DNA of 64,000 nt from positions 2,971,501-3,035,500 of the forward strand of contig NZ_CP146609.1 of NCBI RefSeq assembly GCF_037094465.1, written 5' to 3'. The notes under the pieces are model-generated. The model was not told where the DNA came from, made no database searches, and saw only the letters and a list, made by a program, of their open reading frames with translations. The position numbers and the translations under genes are program-made. Origin of the DNA: Pseudodesulfovibrio sp. 5S69. GTDB lineage: Bacteria > Desulfobacterota > Desulfovibrionia > Desulfovibrionales > Desulfovibrionaceae. This document shows positions 1 through 7,889 of this stretch, piece after piece; within the stretch, counting starts at the first letter, position 1, and every line of letters begins with the position of its first letter.

Positions 1-17
1 CATAGGTAACTTCCTTT
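1..17 (-). other. Possible start codon and ribosome binding site of a gene leaving the left edge
   Basis: Read on the minus strand, positions 3-1 are ATG, preceded by AAGGAAG with a six-base spacer. This looks like a good Shine-Dalgarno and start codon of a gene whose body lies outside the window. Nothing can be said about its product. Confidence 0.4.
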
Positions 18-308
18 AATTTCAGGTTAAGGAGTCCACGGTTGCTACCAGCGCGATTGTGACGGTGCCTGCCCGGTTGCACCCCCCATGCCGAGACGGA
101 AGGACACGACCCAGCTCCCGCGCCGTTCCGGCCAGGAACTCCAATGATACCACGACGCGAAAAAAACCGAATCCAATTCCGGATAGAAAGGGTCAACAAA
201 CCGGGGTTGTGCCGAATTCGAACACGGGGGAGGAAACTGTCAGCTTTCCGAACAGAAAACGGAGGCGGGAAAGGTGCCCGAAGCTGCCGGGCGTTGCGGG
301 CAACAACG
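18..308. other. Intergenic stretch with no recognised gene
   Basis: About 290 bases between the gene that leaves the left edge and the thiC terminator. The open frames crossing it are shadows or low-complexity translations. It probably holds the promoter and leader of the left-edge gene. I recognise no known riboswitch or RNA fold in it. Confidence 0.4.
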
Positions 309-342
309 AAAAAGGCCCCGGAGGCGGAATGCCTCCGGGGCC
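309..342 (-). terminator. Rho-independent terminator after thiC
   Basis: On the minus strand a perfect 12-bp stem (GGCCCCGGAGGC with its complement, five-base loop) is followed by five T residues. It lies 26 bases beyond the thiC stop codon and should end the thiamin operon transcript. Confidence 0.9.
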
Positions 343-367
343 GATTTCGGCGGACGGCCGGACGCGG

Positions 368-1672
368 CTAGTCGTCCAGTTGGATATCCTTGCCCTCAAG
401 CACGCGGTTCATGTTGCGCACGGCGCACATCTTGCCGCACATGGTGCAGGAGTCCTTGTGCTCGGGCTCGGAGGACTTGCGGTATTCCACGGGCTTGACC
501 GGATCCATGGCCAGGGCGAACTGGGCGTCCCAGTCCAGGGCCGCGCGGGCCTTGGCCATGTTGTTGTCCCAGTCCGCCGCGCCGGGGTATCCCTTGGCGA
601 TGTCGGCGGCGTGGGCCGCGATGCGGGTGGCCACGATGCCCTCCTTCATGTCTTCCAGGGTGGGCAGACGCAGGTGCTCGGCCGGGGTGACGTAGCACAG
701 GAAGTCCGCGCCGGACGCGCCCGCGATGGCTCCGCCGATGGCGGCCGTGATGTGGTCGTAGCCCGGAGCCACGTCCGTGACCAGCGGGCCGAGGACGTAG
801 AACGGGGCGTTGTGGCACAACCGCTTTTCGATCATCATGTTGCCGGGGATCTCGTTCATGGCCATGTGGCCGGGGCCCTCGATCATGACCTGGACGTTGC
901 GCTCCCAGGCGCGCTTGGTCAGCTCGCCCAGGGTGATCAGCTCCTCCACCTGGCAGGCGTCGGTGGCGTCATACAGGCAGCCGGGGCGGCAGCCGTCGCC
1001 CAGACTCAGGGTCACATCGTATTCCTCGCAGATGTCCAGCAGCCGGTCGAAGTGCTCGTAGAACGGGTTCTCGGCGTTGTTGATCTCCATCCAGGTGAAC
1101 AACAGCGAGCCGCCGCGAGAAACGATGTTGGTCAGCCTTTTCGCGGACTTGACCTTCTCGGCGGTGTGCTTGTTCAGGCCCGCGTGGATGGTCAGGAAGT
1201 CCACGCCGTCCATGACGTGGCGCTCGACCACCTGGAAGAACTCATCCACGGTGATGTCCTGGAGGTTCTTGTCGTAGAAACCCACCGCGTCGTAGATGGG
1301 CACGGTGCCGATCATGGCCGGGGACATTTCGACCAGTTTCTGCCGGAATTCCTGGGTCTTGCCGTAGCAGGACAGGTCCATGATGGCCTCGGCCTTCATG
1401 CCCAGGGCGGCCCGGACCTTGTCCAGTTCGGGTTCCACGTCGCAGCAGTCCTTGGAGATGCCCAGGTTGACGTTGATCTTGATGCGCATGCCTTCGCCCA
1501 CGGCCTCGGCATCCAGGTTCTTGTGGTTCTTGTTGGCCGGGATAATCACGGAACCCCTGGCCATCCGCTCCATGAGATCCTCGATGCGGATGTTTTCCTT
1601 GCGGGCTACGGTCTCCATCTGGGGGGTAACGATACCCTTGCGGGCCGCGTCCATTTGAGTGGTATATGACAT
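368..1672 (-). CDS. thiC: Phosphomethylpyrimidine synthase ThiC
   Basis: A radical-SAM enzyme that rearranges 5-aminoimidazole ribotide into HMP phosphate, the pyrimidine half of thiamin. The 434-residue protein is of the short bacterial ThiC type, without the long N-terminal extension of the E. coli form. The C-terminal cluster motif is visible as C409, C412 and C416 (CTMCGKMC). The start ATG has GGAG upstream and follows the thiE stop by four bases. It is the last gene of the thiS-G-H-F-E-C operon and is followed by a strong terminator. No thiD or thiM is present here, so HMP-phosphate kinase must be encoded elsewhere. Confidence 0.97.
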   Translation of the reverse strand: MSYTTQMDAARKGIVTPQMETVARKENIRIEDLMERMARGSVIIPANKNHKNLDAEAVGEGMRIKINVNLGISKDCCDVEPELDKVRAALGMKAEAIMDLSCYGKTQEFRQKLVEMSPAMIGTVPIYDAVGFYDKNLQDITVDEFFQVVERHVMDGVDFLTIHAGLNKHTAEKVKSAKRLTNIVSRGGSLLFTWMEINNAENPFYEHFDRLLDICEEYDVTLSLGDGCRPGCLYDATDACQVEELITLGELTKRAWERNVQVMIEGPGHMAMNEIPGNMMIEKRLCHNAPFYVLGPLVTDVAPGYDHITAAIGGAIAGASGADFLCYVTPAEHLRLPTLEDMKEGIVATRIAAHAADIAKGYPGAADWDNNMAKARAALDWDAQFALAMDPVKPVEYRKSSEPEHKDSCTMCGKMCAVRNMNRVLEGKDIQLDD

Positions 1673-1676
1673 TGAT

Positions 1677-2330
1677 TTACTCCTTCGCCGCTTCCATTTG
1701 ATTGCGGAGGGCGGTTATTTTAGCTGCAATATTCGCTCCCCCGACGATTTCGGTGACCAGGGCCGCGCAGCGCGCGCCGTGCCGGACCACCTCGCCGAGG
1801 TTATGTTCCTTGATGCCGCCGATGGCAACAAAGGGGATGTCGTGGTTGGCGACCACGTAATCAAGGTATTCGAGACCCACGGGGTCGACCACGTCGTCCT
1901 TGGTGTAGGTGCGGAAGATCGGGCCCACGCCGATGTAGTCGGCGCCGCGCCTGATGGCGTCGCGGGCCTGCTCCGGGCTGTGCGTGGACAGGCCGATGGC
2001 CATGTCCGGGCCGACCAGCTCGCGCACGCACTCCACGGGCAGGTCCTCCTGGCCCACATGCACCCCGTCCGCGCCCACCAGGATGGCGATGTCGATGTCG
2101 TCGTTGACGATGAAGGCGGCCCCGGCTGCTCGGGTCATCTCGCGGATGGCGCGGCACTCCTTGAGCTTTGCGCCCGCCTTCTTGTCCTTTTCCCGGTACT
2201 GGACGAGCTTCACGCCCGCGTCGAGCATCTCGCGGACCACCTCGATATTGGACCGCCCGTTGGAGAATTTCTCGGCGGTCAGGCAGTACAGGTCGGTATC
2301 CAGGATGTTACGCCGATTGAAGGCCATCAT
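1677..2330 (-). CDS. thiE: Thiamine-phosphate synthase ThiE
   Basis: Couples HMP diphosphate to the thiazole phosphate to give thiamin phosphate. The 217-residue TIM-barrel protein has the expected segments: the QYREKDK pyrophosphate/pyrimidine loop, the IVNDDIDIA strand, [13 protein letters not shown], and a phosphate-binding VAIGGI strand near the C terminus. The chosen ATG at 2330 overlaps the thiF stop as ATGA and has GGGGAGG four bases upstream. A second ATG follows at once. An upstream extension of the frame runs through thiF and is not coding. Confidence 0.95.
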   Translation of the reverse strand: MMAFNRRNILDTDLYCLTAEKFSNGRSNIEVVREMLDAGVKLVQYREKDKKAGAKLKECRAIREMTRAAGAAFIVNDDIDIAILVGADGVHVGQEDLPVECVRELVGPDMAIGLSTHSPEQARDAIRRGADYIGVGPIFRTYTKDDVVDPVGLEYLDYVVANHDIPFVAIGGIKEHNLGEVVRHGARCAALVTEIVGGANIAAKITALRNQMEAAKE

Positions 2331-2956
2331 TCGCCCTCCCCGTTTCCCAGCCGTCCCAGAAAATGGGCCAGGATGACGTCCGCCTGCTTGGCGGCGGCGA
2401 TGCCCACCCTGGGCGACAGGGGCGGCGTGTCCAGAGAGCATTCGGTCACGCCGTCGCCGACGAGATAGAAGTTGTCGCGGACCTTGCGCGTGGTCAGGGC
2501 GTCGCCGTCGCCGCACCCGCCGATGCCCGAGGCCGCGACCACCAGCTTGCCCAGGGGCAGCAGGGCCTCCACCAGCCGCTTCTTGGCCACCGGGGCGTCG
2601 AAGGCTTCGACCACGGCGTCGCAGTCCACGAAGAGCCGCTTCACCCGGGTCACGTCCACCTTCTCCACGTAGATTTCGAGTTCCAGTTCGGGGTTCACGG
2701 CGCGCATGTTGGCGGCCAGGGCCTCGGCCTTGAACTGCCCCACCTGGAGGCTGAAGAACGCCTGGCGGTTGAGGTTGGAAAACTCCACGCGGTCAAAGTC
2801 AACCAAGACGAACCGGGTGAACCCGCTACGCACCAGGTGCATGGCGCAGTTGGAGCCCAGCCCACCGCACCCGGCGATGCCGATCTTCACCCGTTGCAGC
2901 CGGGCCAGGTTCTCCTCGCCGATATGGACGGCGATCCCTTCTTCCACCTTGTTCAT
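2327..2956 (-). CDS. thiF: Sulfur carrier protein ThiS adenylyltransferase ThiF (short family)
   Basis: Adenylates the C-terminal glycine of ThiS so that it can receive sulfur. The 209-residue protein has the E1-like nucleotide loop GCGGLGSN and the D-x-V-E-x-S-N-L-N-R-Q region. It lacks the paired CxxC zinc motifs of E. coli ThiF and matches the short family-2 type in length. The ATG at 2956 overlaps the thiH stop (ATGA) and follows GGAGAAGG. It overlaps thiE by four bases downstream, so translation is probably coupled. Confidence 0.93.
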   Translation of the reverse strand: MNKVEEGIAVHIGEENLARLQRVKIGIAGCGGLGSNCAMHLVRSGFTRFVLVDFDRVEFSNLNRQAFFSLQVGQFKAEALAANMRAVNPELELEIYVEKVDVTRVKRLFVDCDAVVEAFDAPVAKKRLVEALLPLGKLVVAASGIGGCGDGDALTTRKVRDNFYLVGDGVTECSLDTPPLSPRVGIAAAKQADVILAHFLGRLGNGEGE

Positions 2957-4089
2957 ATGCCTTCTCCCCTGGTTTCGAATAGGGGCTCCCAGTCCTTGAA
3001 GACCGGCTGGTAGCCCCTGCTGCGCAGGGCGGCGCAGACCTCGTCCACGCTGCGCGCGTCGCTGATGTCGAACTGGCCCGTGTTCTCCTCGCCGCTGGTC
3101 TCGTCCGCGTGTCCGCCCACGGCCGTGGACACGCCCGCGGACATGCGGGTTACGCCCAGCGGCAGGATGTTCTCGCGGAACTCGGCGTTCTCGCGGGTGG
3201 AGATGGTGATGCCCACCCTGGGCAGAAACAGCCGCAGGGCCATGAGGAACTGGACCATGTCCCGGTCCGAGACGATGGTGGCGGGCTCCCAGTCGCCCAC
3301 GTGCGGGCGCATGCGCGGCAGGGACACGGCGATGTCCGTCTCCGGATAGTTGTGCATCAGATAGGCCGCGTGCAGGCCGGTCAGCAGCGCGTCGCGCCGC
3401 CAGTCGCCCAGGCCGAGCAGCGCGCCGATGTTGACCACGCGCATGCCCGCCCGGCAGGCCCGCTCCGGGGCGTCCAGGCGGAACCGGTAGTCCCGCTTGG
3501 GGCCTTTGGGGTGAAGCACGGCATAGAGTTTCTCGTCGTAGGTCTCCTGGAACATGGTCATGCCGTCCACGCCCGCCCGGACCAGCCGGGCGTACTCCTC
3601 CTCGGTCATGGCAAAGACCTCGATGGACACGGACGGGAAGTGCCTGTTCAGGACCCTGGTGCAGGCCTCCAGGTAGTCCACCCCGGTCTTGGCCGGGGCA
3701 TCGCCGGTGAGGATGAGCAGGTTCCTGAGTCCAGTGGCCGCGATGGCCGCGCCCTCCGCGTCCACCTCCTCCAGGCTGAGCATGGAGCGGTGAATCCTGT
3801 TGGTGCAGTTGAAACCGCAATAGACGCAGTGGTTGGTGCAGATGTTGGCCAGGTAGAGCGGCGTGAACAGGCTGACGGTCCGCCCGAAGTGCTGGACGGT
3901 CAGTCGGCTGGCCTTCCGCGCCATCTCCTCCAGCAGGGAGGAGGCGGCCGGGCTCATCAGGGCCATGAAGTCCTCCACCGTGGCCGTGGTCCGGTTGATG
4001 GCCCGGCGCACGTCCTGTTCGGTGAAGTCGTCGAAACGCGCGTCGGGCAGTCCCTCGGCGTACGTCTCCATGAGCGGGTAAAAACTCAT
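2953..4089 (-). CDS. thiH: 2-iminoacetate synthase ThiH (tyrosine lyase)
   Basis: A radical-SAM enzyme that cleaves tyrosine to dehydroglycine (2-iminoacetate) for thiazole formation, with p-cresol as by-product. The cluster motif CTNHCVYC gives C84, C88 and C91. The length of 378 residues is normal for the family. Use of ThiH instead of the oxygen-dependent glycine oxidase ThiO fits an anaerobic lifestyle. Start and stop overlap the neighbouring thiG and thiF by four bases each. Confidence 0.96.
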   Translation of the reverse strand: MSFYPLMETYAEGLPDARFDDFTEQDVRRAINRTTATVEDFMALMSPAASSLLEEMARKASRLTVQHFGRTVSLFTPLYLANICTNHCVYCGFNCTNRIHRSMLSLEEVDAEGAAIAATGLRNLLILTGDAPAKTGVDYLEACTRVLNRHFPSVSIEVFAMTEEEYARLVRAGVDGMTMFQETYDEKLYAVLHPKGPKRDYRFRLDAPERACRAGMRVVNIGALLGLGDWRRDALLTGLHAAYLMHNYPETDIAVSLPRMRPHVGDWEPATIVSDRDMVQFLMALRLFLPRVGITISTRENAEFRENILPLGVTRMSAGVSTAVGGHADETSGEENTGQFDISDARSVDEVCAALRSRGYQPVFKDWEPLFETRGEGI

Positions 4090-4865
4090 GCCGCGCCTCC
4101 CAGGAAGCCGGTCAGGGGCGAAGAGGCGTCGGCCAGGACGCGCTTGGCACCGGGGCCGGAGAGGTAGGCCTCGCGTCCGGCGCGGACCGCGCGGCCGAAG
4201 GCCCGGGCCATCATGACCGGGTCGCTGGCCGTGGCGATGGCCGTGTTGACCAGGACCGCGTCAGCGCCCATCTCCATGGCCTCGCAGGCCTCGGACGGGC
4301 GGCCGATGCCCGCGTCGACCACGATGGGCAGATCGATCTCCTCAATGAGGATACGGACCATCTCGCGGGTCTTGAGCCCCCGGTTGGTGCCGATGGGCGC
4401 GCCCAGCGGCATGACCGCGGCCGCGCCCGCGTCGACCAGCGCCTTGGCCACGTACAGGTCGGCGTTGACGTACGGCAGGACCGTGAAGCCCTCGTTGGCC
4501 AGAATCTCCGTGGCCCTGACCGTCTCATAACCGTCGGGAAGCAGGTAGCGGTTGTCCGAGATGACCTCGATCTTGATCCAGTCGCCGCAGCCCATTGCCC
4601 GGGCCAGGCGAGCGATGCGTACGGCCTCGTCCGCGTCGCGGGCGCCCGAGGTGTTGGGCAGCAGTTGCATGTGTTCGGGGATGAAATCCATGACGTTGCC
4701 GGTGGCGGACTCCAGGTCCACCCGGCGCAGGGCCACGGTGATGACCTCGGAACCCGAGGCCTCGCAGACCTCCGGGATGACGCCGTCGTCGCCGTATTTT
4801 CCGGTACCGGTGAACAGACGGCTGGTCAGGGTCCGGCCGCCGATCTCGAAAGTATCCTTGCTCAT
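4086..4865 (-). CDS. thiG: Thiazole synthase ThiG
   Basis: Condenses deoxyxylulose 5-phosphate, dehydroglycine and ThiS-thiocarboxylate sulfur into the thiazole phosphate moiety. The 259-residue TIM barrel begins with the typical [19 protein letters not shown] segment and has the [11 protein letters not shown] and [10 protein letters not shown] phosphate-site strands. The ATG at 4865 is preceded by TAGGAG, and the TAG of thiS sits inside that ribosome binding site, so the two genes are nearly contiguous. Confidence 0.97.
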   Translation of the reverse strand: MSKDTFEIGGRTLTSRLFTGTGKYGDDGVIPEVCEASGSEVITVALRRVDLESATGNVMDFIPEHMQLLPNTSGARDADEAVRIARLARAMGCGDWIKIEVISDNRYLLPDGYETVRATEILANEGFTVLPYVNADLYVAKALVDAGAAAVMPLGAPIGTNRGLKTREMVRILIEEIDLPIVVDAGIGRPSEACEAMEMGADAVLVNTAIATASDPVMMARAFGRAVRAGREAYLSGPGAKRVLADASSPLTGFLGGAA

Positions 4866-4873
4866 GATTGCTC

Positions 4874-5074
4874 CTAACCCCCGCCTACGAAGCGGAGAAC
4901 TTCCAGATGGTCGCCGTCGTCCAGACTCACTTCGCCGAACCGCTCGCCGGGAACGATTTCCCCGTTGCGTTCGACGACCACGGCCTGGGGCGCGATCGCT
5001 CTTGATTCAAGCAAAGCGAGAATAGTCAGGGGCTCGTCAAGCTCCGCCGCCTTGCCGTTGATGGTGACGTACAT
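4874..5074 (-). CDS. thiS: Sulfur carrier protein ThiS
   Basis: A 66-residue ubiquitin-fold carrier whose C terminus is thiocarboxylated and donates sulfur to ThiG. It begins MYVTINGK and ends FVGGG, so the required Gly-Gly tail is present with one extra glycine before it. The start at 5074 is supported by GGAG upstream. A longer frame starting at 5140 would run through the attenuator hairpin and is rejected. First gene of the thiamin operon, just downstream of the riboswitch. Confidence 0.93.
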   Translation of the reverse strand: MYVTINGKAAELDEPLTILALLESRAIAPQAVVVERNGEIVPGERFGEVSLDDGDHLEVLRFVGGG

Positions 5075-5100
5075 GGTGGTCTCCTTGCAGGCACGGCGCC

Positions 5101-5134
5101 AAAAAAAACGCCTGCCTCCGATGTGGGGCAAGCG
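5101..5134 (-). terminator. Attenuator hairpin of the TPP riboswitch
   Basis: On the minus strand CGCTTGCC pairs with GGCAGGCG (8 bp, one G-U), and eight T residues follow at once. The hairpin lies between the TPP aptamer and thiS. The natural reading is that TPP binding favours this terminator and stops transcription of the operon. Confidence 0.8.
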
Positions 5135-5159
5135 CGGCATGATGACAAAGGCTCATCCT

Positions 5160-5250
5160 GTGGCAGCTTCCCTCCGTCGGTATTGTCCGAATCAGGTTCA
5201 AAGGGTCGGATCGGCTCGATCCATCTCAGCCACAAGGGCCCCCCTAGCTA
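5160..5250 (-). promoter_or_regulatory. TPP (THI-box) riboswitch
   Basis: The minus strand carries the diagnostic thiamin-box elements in order: GGGGGGCCCTTGTGGCTGAGA, then GACCCTTTGAACCTGATTC, then GACGGAGGGAAGCTG. The CTGAGA and ACCTGAT segments that bind the pyrimidine of TPP are intact. Short AGCT repeats at both ends can form P1. It sits upstream of thiS in the sense orientation and controls the whole thi operon, together with the terminator hairpin that follows. Confidence 0.95.
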
Positions 5251-5300
5251 TGAAGAACCGTATGCGGTTTTTCCAGCCCTGTAAAGTTATTCATCCGGAC

Positions 5301-5328
5301 TAAAGTCCCCTGTGCAACCGGCCGATAA
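5301..5328 (+). promoter_or_regulatory. Sigma-28 (FliA) type promoter
   Basis: TAAAGTCC at 5301-5308 and an exact GCCGATAA at 5321-5328, separated by 12 bases. The FliA consensus is TAAAGTTT-N11-GCCGATAA, so 14 of 16 positions match and the spacer is one base long. It lies about 38 bases upstream of the start codon of the zinc-ribbon gene and is divergent from the thiamin operon. Confidence 0.6.
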
Positions 5329-5366
5329 GGCACCCGTGGCATATAACGCAACGGGGGATGTTCTTC

Positions 5367-5807
5367 ATGTTTTCCACTCTGTACCAGGCAACCGGTTTCA
5401 AGCGGGCCCTCGACCTGTTCGAGGCGGGTCGGTTCGACGAAGGCAGGGCGTTGCTCAAGAGCCTGCAGGATGAGTTCCTGGCGGTCTGCGACGAAAACCA
5501 GGCCCTGAAACAACAGTTGGCCGAGGTCGCGGAAGTCCTTGACCTGGCTGAAAAAGTTCAGTTCGACGGACAAAAGTACTGGCTTGAAGAGGACGGCGAG
5601 CGCAAGGGACCGTTCTGTCAGGTCTGCTACGACCGCGACGGCCTGTTGGTTCACCTGCACCGGCACGAAAATCACTGGGAATGCCAGAGCTGCCACGGCC
5701 TGTACATGCTCCCTCACGAATCGGAAAAATCCCCGCAGAAAAAGCCGCGCATGCGCTCTACCCTGGAAAAGACCGTCCCCCTGTTTCTCGAACAGGAAAT
5801 GGGCTGA
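5367..5807 (+). CDS. Small coiled-coil and zinc-ribbon protein, function unknown
   Basis: A 146-residue soluble protein. The first half is helical and heptad-like (DEGRALLKSLQDEFLAV onward). The second half holds a YWLEEDGE strand and a zinc ribbon made of CQVC and CQSC, about 24 residues apart. I do not recognise a named family. An in-frame ATG lies three codons upstream at 5358, but GGGGG abuts that codon, while it stands eight bases from the chosen one. The gene sits alone behind a FliA-like promoter, which suggests expression with late flagellar genes. It ends at a shared bidirectional terminator. Confidence 0.8.
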   Translation: MFSTLYQATGFKRALDLFEAGRFDEGRALLKSLQDEFLAVCDENQALKQQLAEVAEVLDLAEKVQFDGQKYWLEEDGERKGPFCQVCYDRDGLLVHLHRHENHWECQSCHGLYMLPHESEKSPQKKPRMRSTLEKTVPLFLEQEMG

Positions 5808-5829
5808 TCCGGCCCGACGGAACGGAAAA

Positions 5830-5862
5830 GCCCCCGCACGGATGATCGTGCGGGGGCTTTTT
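5830..5862. terminator. Bidirectional terminator between convergent genes
   Basis: GCCCCCGCACG pairs with CGTGCGGGGGC around a six-base loop. A runs on the left and T runs on the right make it usable in both directions. It separates the zinc-ribbon gene (plus) from the SH3-domain gene (minus). Confidence 0.9.
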
Positions 5863-5872
5863 GCGTATCCTG

Positions 5873-7297
5873 CTACATGAACTTGGTGCCGAACAGGGTC
5901 GCCCGCCGGGTCCAGAGCTCGGTCATGCCGTCGTAATCGAACTTGACCACGCCCCAGGCCAGGTCGTCCAGATCCATGCCCGGCAGATAGACCTCCACCA
6001 GCACGTTCTTGGTCACCCGCCGGTGCTCCTTCCACAGGCTGGAGGCAAAGTCCTTCAGCGCCGCGCGGTCGGGCAGCTTGGTGGTGGCCAGGAAGACCTT
6101 GAGGGTGATCCAGACATGGCCGTACTCGCGGGTCTCGGACTTTTCCAGAAACTTGAAGCGATAGCCGTGGGCGTTCTGGTCCGGCGCGGGATCGGGCCGC
6201 TTGGCGTCCTTGAAGGCGGACCGGTCGATGACCAGGGTCTGCTGCTTCCCCGCCCGGGGTGCGGCCTTGGGCGAGAAGGTCGGTTCGGACGCGGCCCTGG
6301 CGGCCGGACGCAGGGGCCGGTCGTCCTTGAGCGCCTCGGCCTTGAGGGCTTCGGCGGAGATCACGGGCTCGGCGGGCTCGACGTCCCTTGCGGGCGTGGC
6401 GGGCCGGGCGGGTGCGGAAGGCGCGGCGGGCGCGACCACCATGCCTGCCTCGCGGGAGTTGGCGTCCATGGCGGATTGCAAGGCATAGCCGATGGAGCTG
6501 CTCTCCGAGCGGATCATGTCGCTGGCCTTGAAGACCGCGTACCACCCGTTGCGCAGCAGCCCGAGCTGGACCACGTCGCCGGGTGCAAGGGTCCGGACCA
6601 GCGGGGAGTTGGTGGTTCGACTCTGGTGCACGTTGACCCTGTTGGTCAGGGCCACCCGGCGGATGGCCGTGGACGCCGTGGGCGCCGCCTTGGCCGGGGC
6701 CGGCGGTTCCACCGCCTGGCGGACGACGGGCGCCGCCGGGGCCGGTTTGGGCTCAGGGGCCGGGGCCGGAGGCGTCGCCGCCGTAACGGGCTCCAGGAAC
6801 TTGGCGCTGGCGTAGCCGATGCCGTTCAGCCTGGAGCGGATGGTGGCGCTCGGCGAAAAGACCACGGTCCAGTCGTCCTCGGGAAAGTCGATGATCACGC
6901 GCTCGCCGGGTTGCAGGGTGCGGATCTTCTCGCCCCGGACGTTCGGCCGGGAGCGGATGTTCAGCTTGGTGGACGAAACGGCCGGTTCGCCCCACTCCTT
7001 GGGCTCGTACCGGCCCCGCGTGGGCTTGAGGAACTTGGCGTTGGAAAAACCCGCGGCCCTGGACTCGCTCGGGTCGGTGGCCGAAGGCTCGTACACGGCC
7101 ACCCAGCCGTCCTTTTCATGGGCCACCCGGACCTTCTGCCCGGCGTAGAGGCTGCCGACCCACTCGGCTTTGGGCGAACGTCCGTCACGCAGGTTGAGCG
7201 GGCGGTCCGAGTACATGATCTTGCCGAAGGCGAAGGCCGGAGCCGCGGCCAGGACCAGGCAGGCGGCGGCAAGGACGAGGAAAGAGATTCTGCGCAT
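5873..7297 (-). CDS. Secreted protein with three SH3-like repeats
   Basis: Exported protein of 474 residues with a clear signal peptide (MRRISFLVLAAACLVLAAAPAFA). It has three bacterial SH3-like repeats near residues 27-95, 108-175 and 210-280. Each has a LNLRDG/LNIRSRP/VNVHQS-type strand, a GxxV/RTLxPG turn and a GWxxVF or DWTVVF strand. An alanine/proline-rich linker leads to a C-terminal domain of about 110 residues that I do not recognise. Such repeats usually bind peptidoglycan or cell-surface ligands. An upstream GTG is possible, but the ATG lies directly before the signal peptide. Last gene of the ftsH-to-SH3 series, 12 bases after the Skp-like gene. Confidence 0.8.
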   Translation of the reverse strand: MRRISFLVLAAACLVLAAAPAFAFGKIMYSDRPLNLRDGRSPKAEWVGSLYAGQKVRVAHEKDGWVAVYEPSATDPSESRAAGFSNAKFLKPTRGRYEPKEWGEPAVSSTKLNIRSRPNVRGEKIRTLQPGERVIIDFPEDDWTVVFSPSATIRSRLNGIGYASAKFLEPVTAATPPAPAPEPKPAPAAPVVRQAVEPPAPAKAAPTASTAIRRVALTNRVNVHQSRTTNSPLVRTLAPGDVVQLGLLRNGWYAVFKASDMIRSESSSIGYALQSAMDANSREAGMVVAPAAPSAPARPATPARDVEPAEPVISAEALKAEALKDDRPLRPAARAASEPTFSPKAAPRAGKQQTLVIDRSAFKDAKRPDPAPDQNAHGYRFKFLEKSETREYGHVWITLKVFLATTKLPDRAALKDFASSLWKEHRRVTKNVLVEVYLPGMDLDDLAWGVVKFDYDGMTELWTRRATLFGTKFM

Positions 7298-7309
7298 GGA
7301 TGTCACCGC

Positions 7310-7819
7310 CTAAAGCATGGAGTTGAGTTCCGAGATGACCCGGTCGGTGATGTCCAGGGAATTGTCCACATACCCGATGATCTCGGGGTCGGTCAGGATC
7401 ATGGTGAACCCCTGCTCCCTGGCGATGCCCTTGAGGATGGGATCGGCCCGGCGCATGACGAACCGGATGAGCTGCCGCTCCTCGTTCTGGATCTCCTGGT
7501 TGCTGTTCCGGACCAACTGCTCGTAATCGCGCGCGGCCTGGCGCAGTCCGGTCTCGCGGCTCTGCTGCTCGCTCACGGACAGGGCATCCTCCTTGAGGCT
7601 CGACTGGAGTCTGTTGACCTTGTCCATTGCCTTGCGGACCCGGCGGTCCTTTTCCTTGCCGAGCCGGGCCAGGTCCTCCTGGGCGATCTTGCCTATCTTG
7701 GACTCGTTGATGATCCGCTGCGGGTTGACGAACCCAACCTTGGAGGCCTGGGCCAGGGCCGGAACCGCCAGCAGGAGCAAGGCTGCGGACAGCCACAGGG
7801 AAAGGGAAAAACGCTTCAT
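7310..7819 (-). CDS. OmpH/Skp-family periplasmic chaperone-like protein
   Basis: A 169-residue exported protein: signal peptide MKRFSLSLWLSAALLLLAVPALA, the opening strand KVGFVNPQRIINES typical of OmpH/Skp, a long charged coiled-coil arm (about residues 45-115) and a return strand with the DPIL...I..EQGFTMIL pattern. Skp proteins hold unfolded outer-membrane proteins in the periplasm. It is not next to bamA here, which is unusual for a canonical Skp. A related structural or envelope role is therefore possible. Confidence 0.8.
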   Translation of the reverse strand: MKRFSLSLWLSAALLLLAVPALAQASKVGFVNPQRIINESKIGKIAQEDLARLGKEKDRRVRKAMDKVNRLQSSLKEDALSVSEQQSRETGLRQAARDYEQLVRNSNQEIQNEERQLIRFVMRRADPILKGIAREQGFTMILTDPEIIGYVDNSLDITDRVISELNSML

Positions 7820-7889
7820 AGGGGGTGACTACCTCATTGTCGTTGAAGAATTGTGACAGCCTAGCCGACAACCCGGCCCCTGTCGATAC

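Noticed and set aside
59..1669. Long plus-strand open frame (536 codons) opposite thiC
   Set aside because: It is antisense to thiC, has low-complexity Gly/Val/His composition and no ribosome binding site. It is open only because of GC-rich codon use on the other strand.
4874..5140. Longer ThiS starting at 5140
   Set aside because: The extra 22 residues would be encoded by the attenuator hairpin and T tract. The start at 5074 has a ribosome binding site and fits the family.
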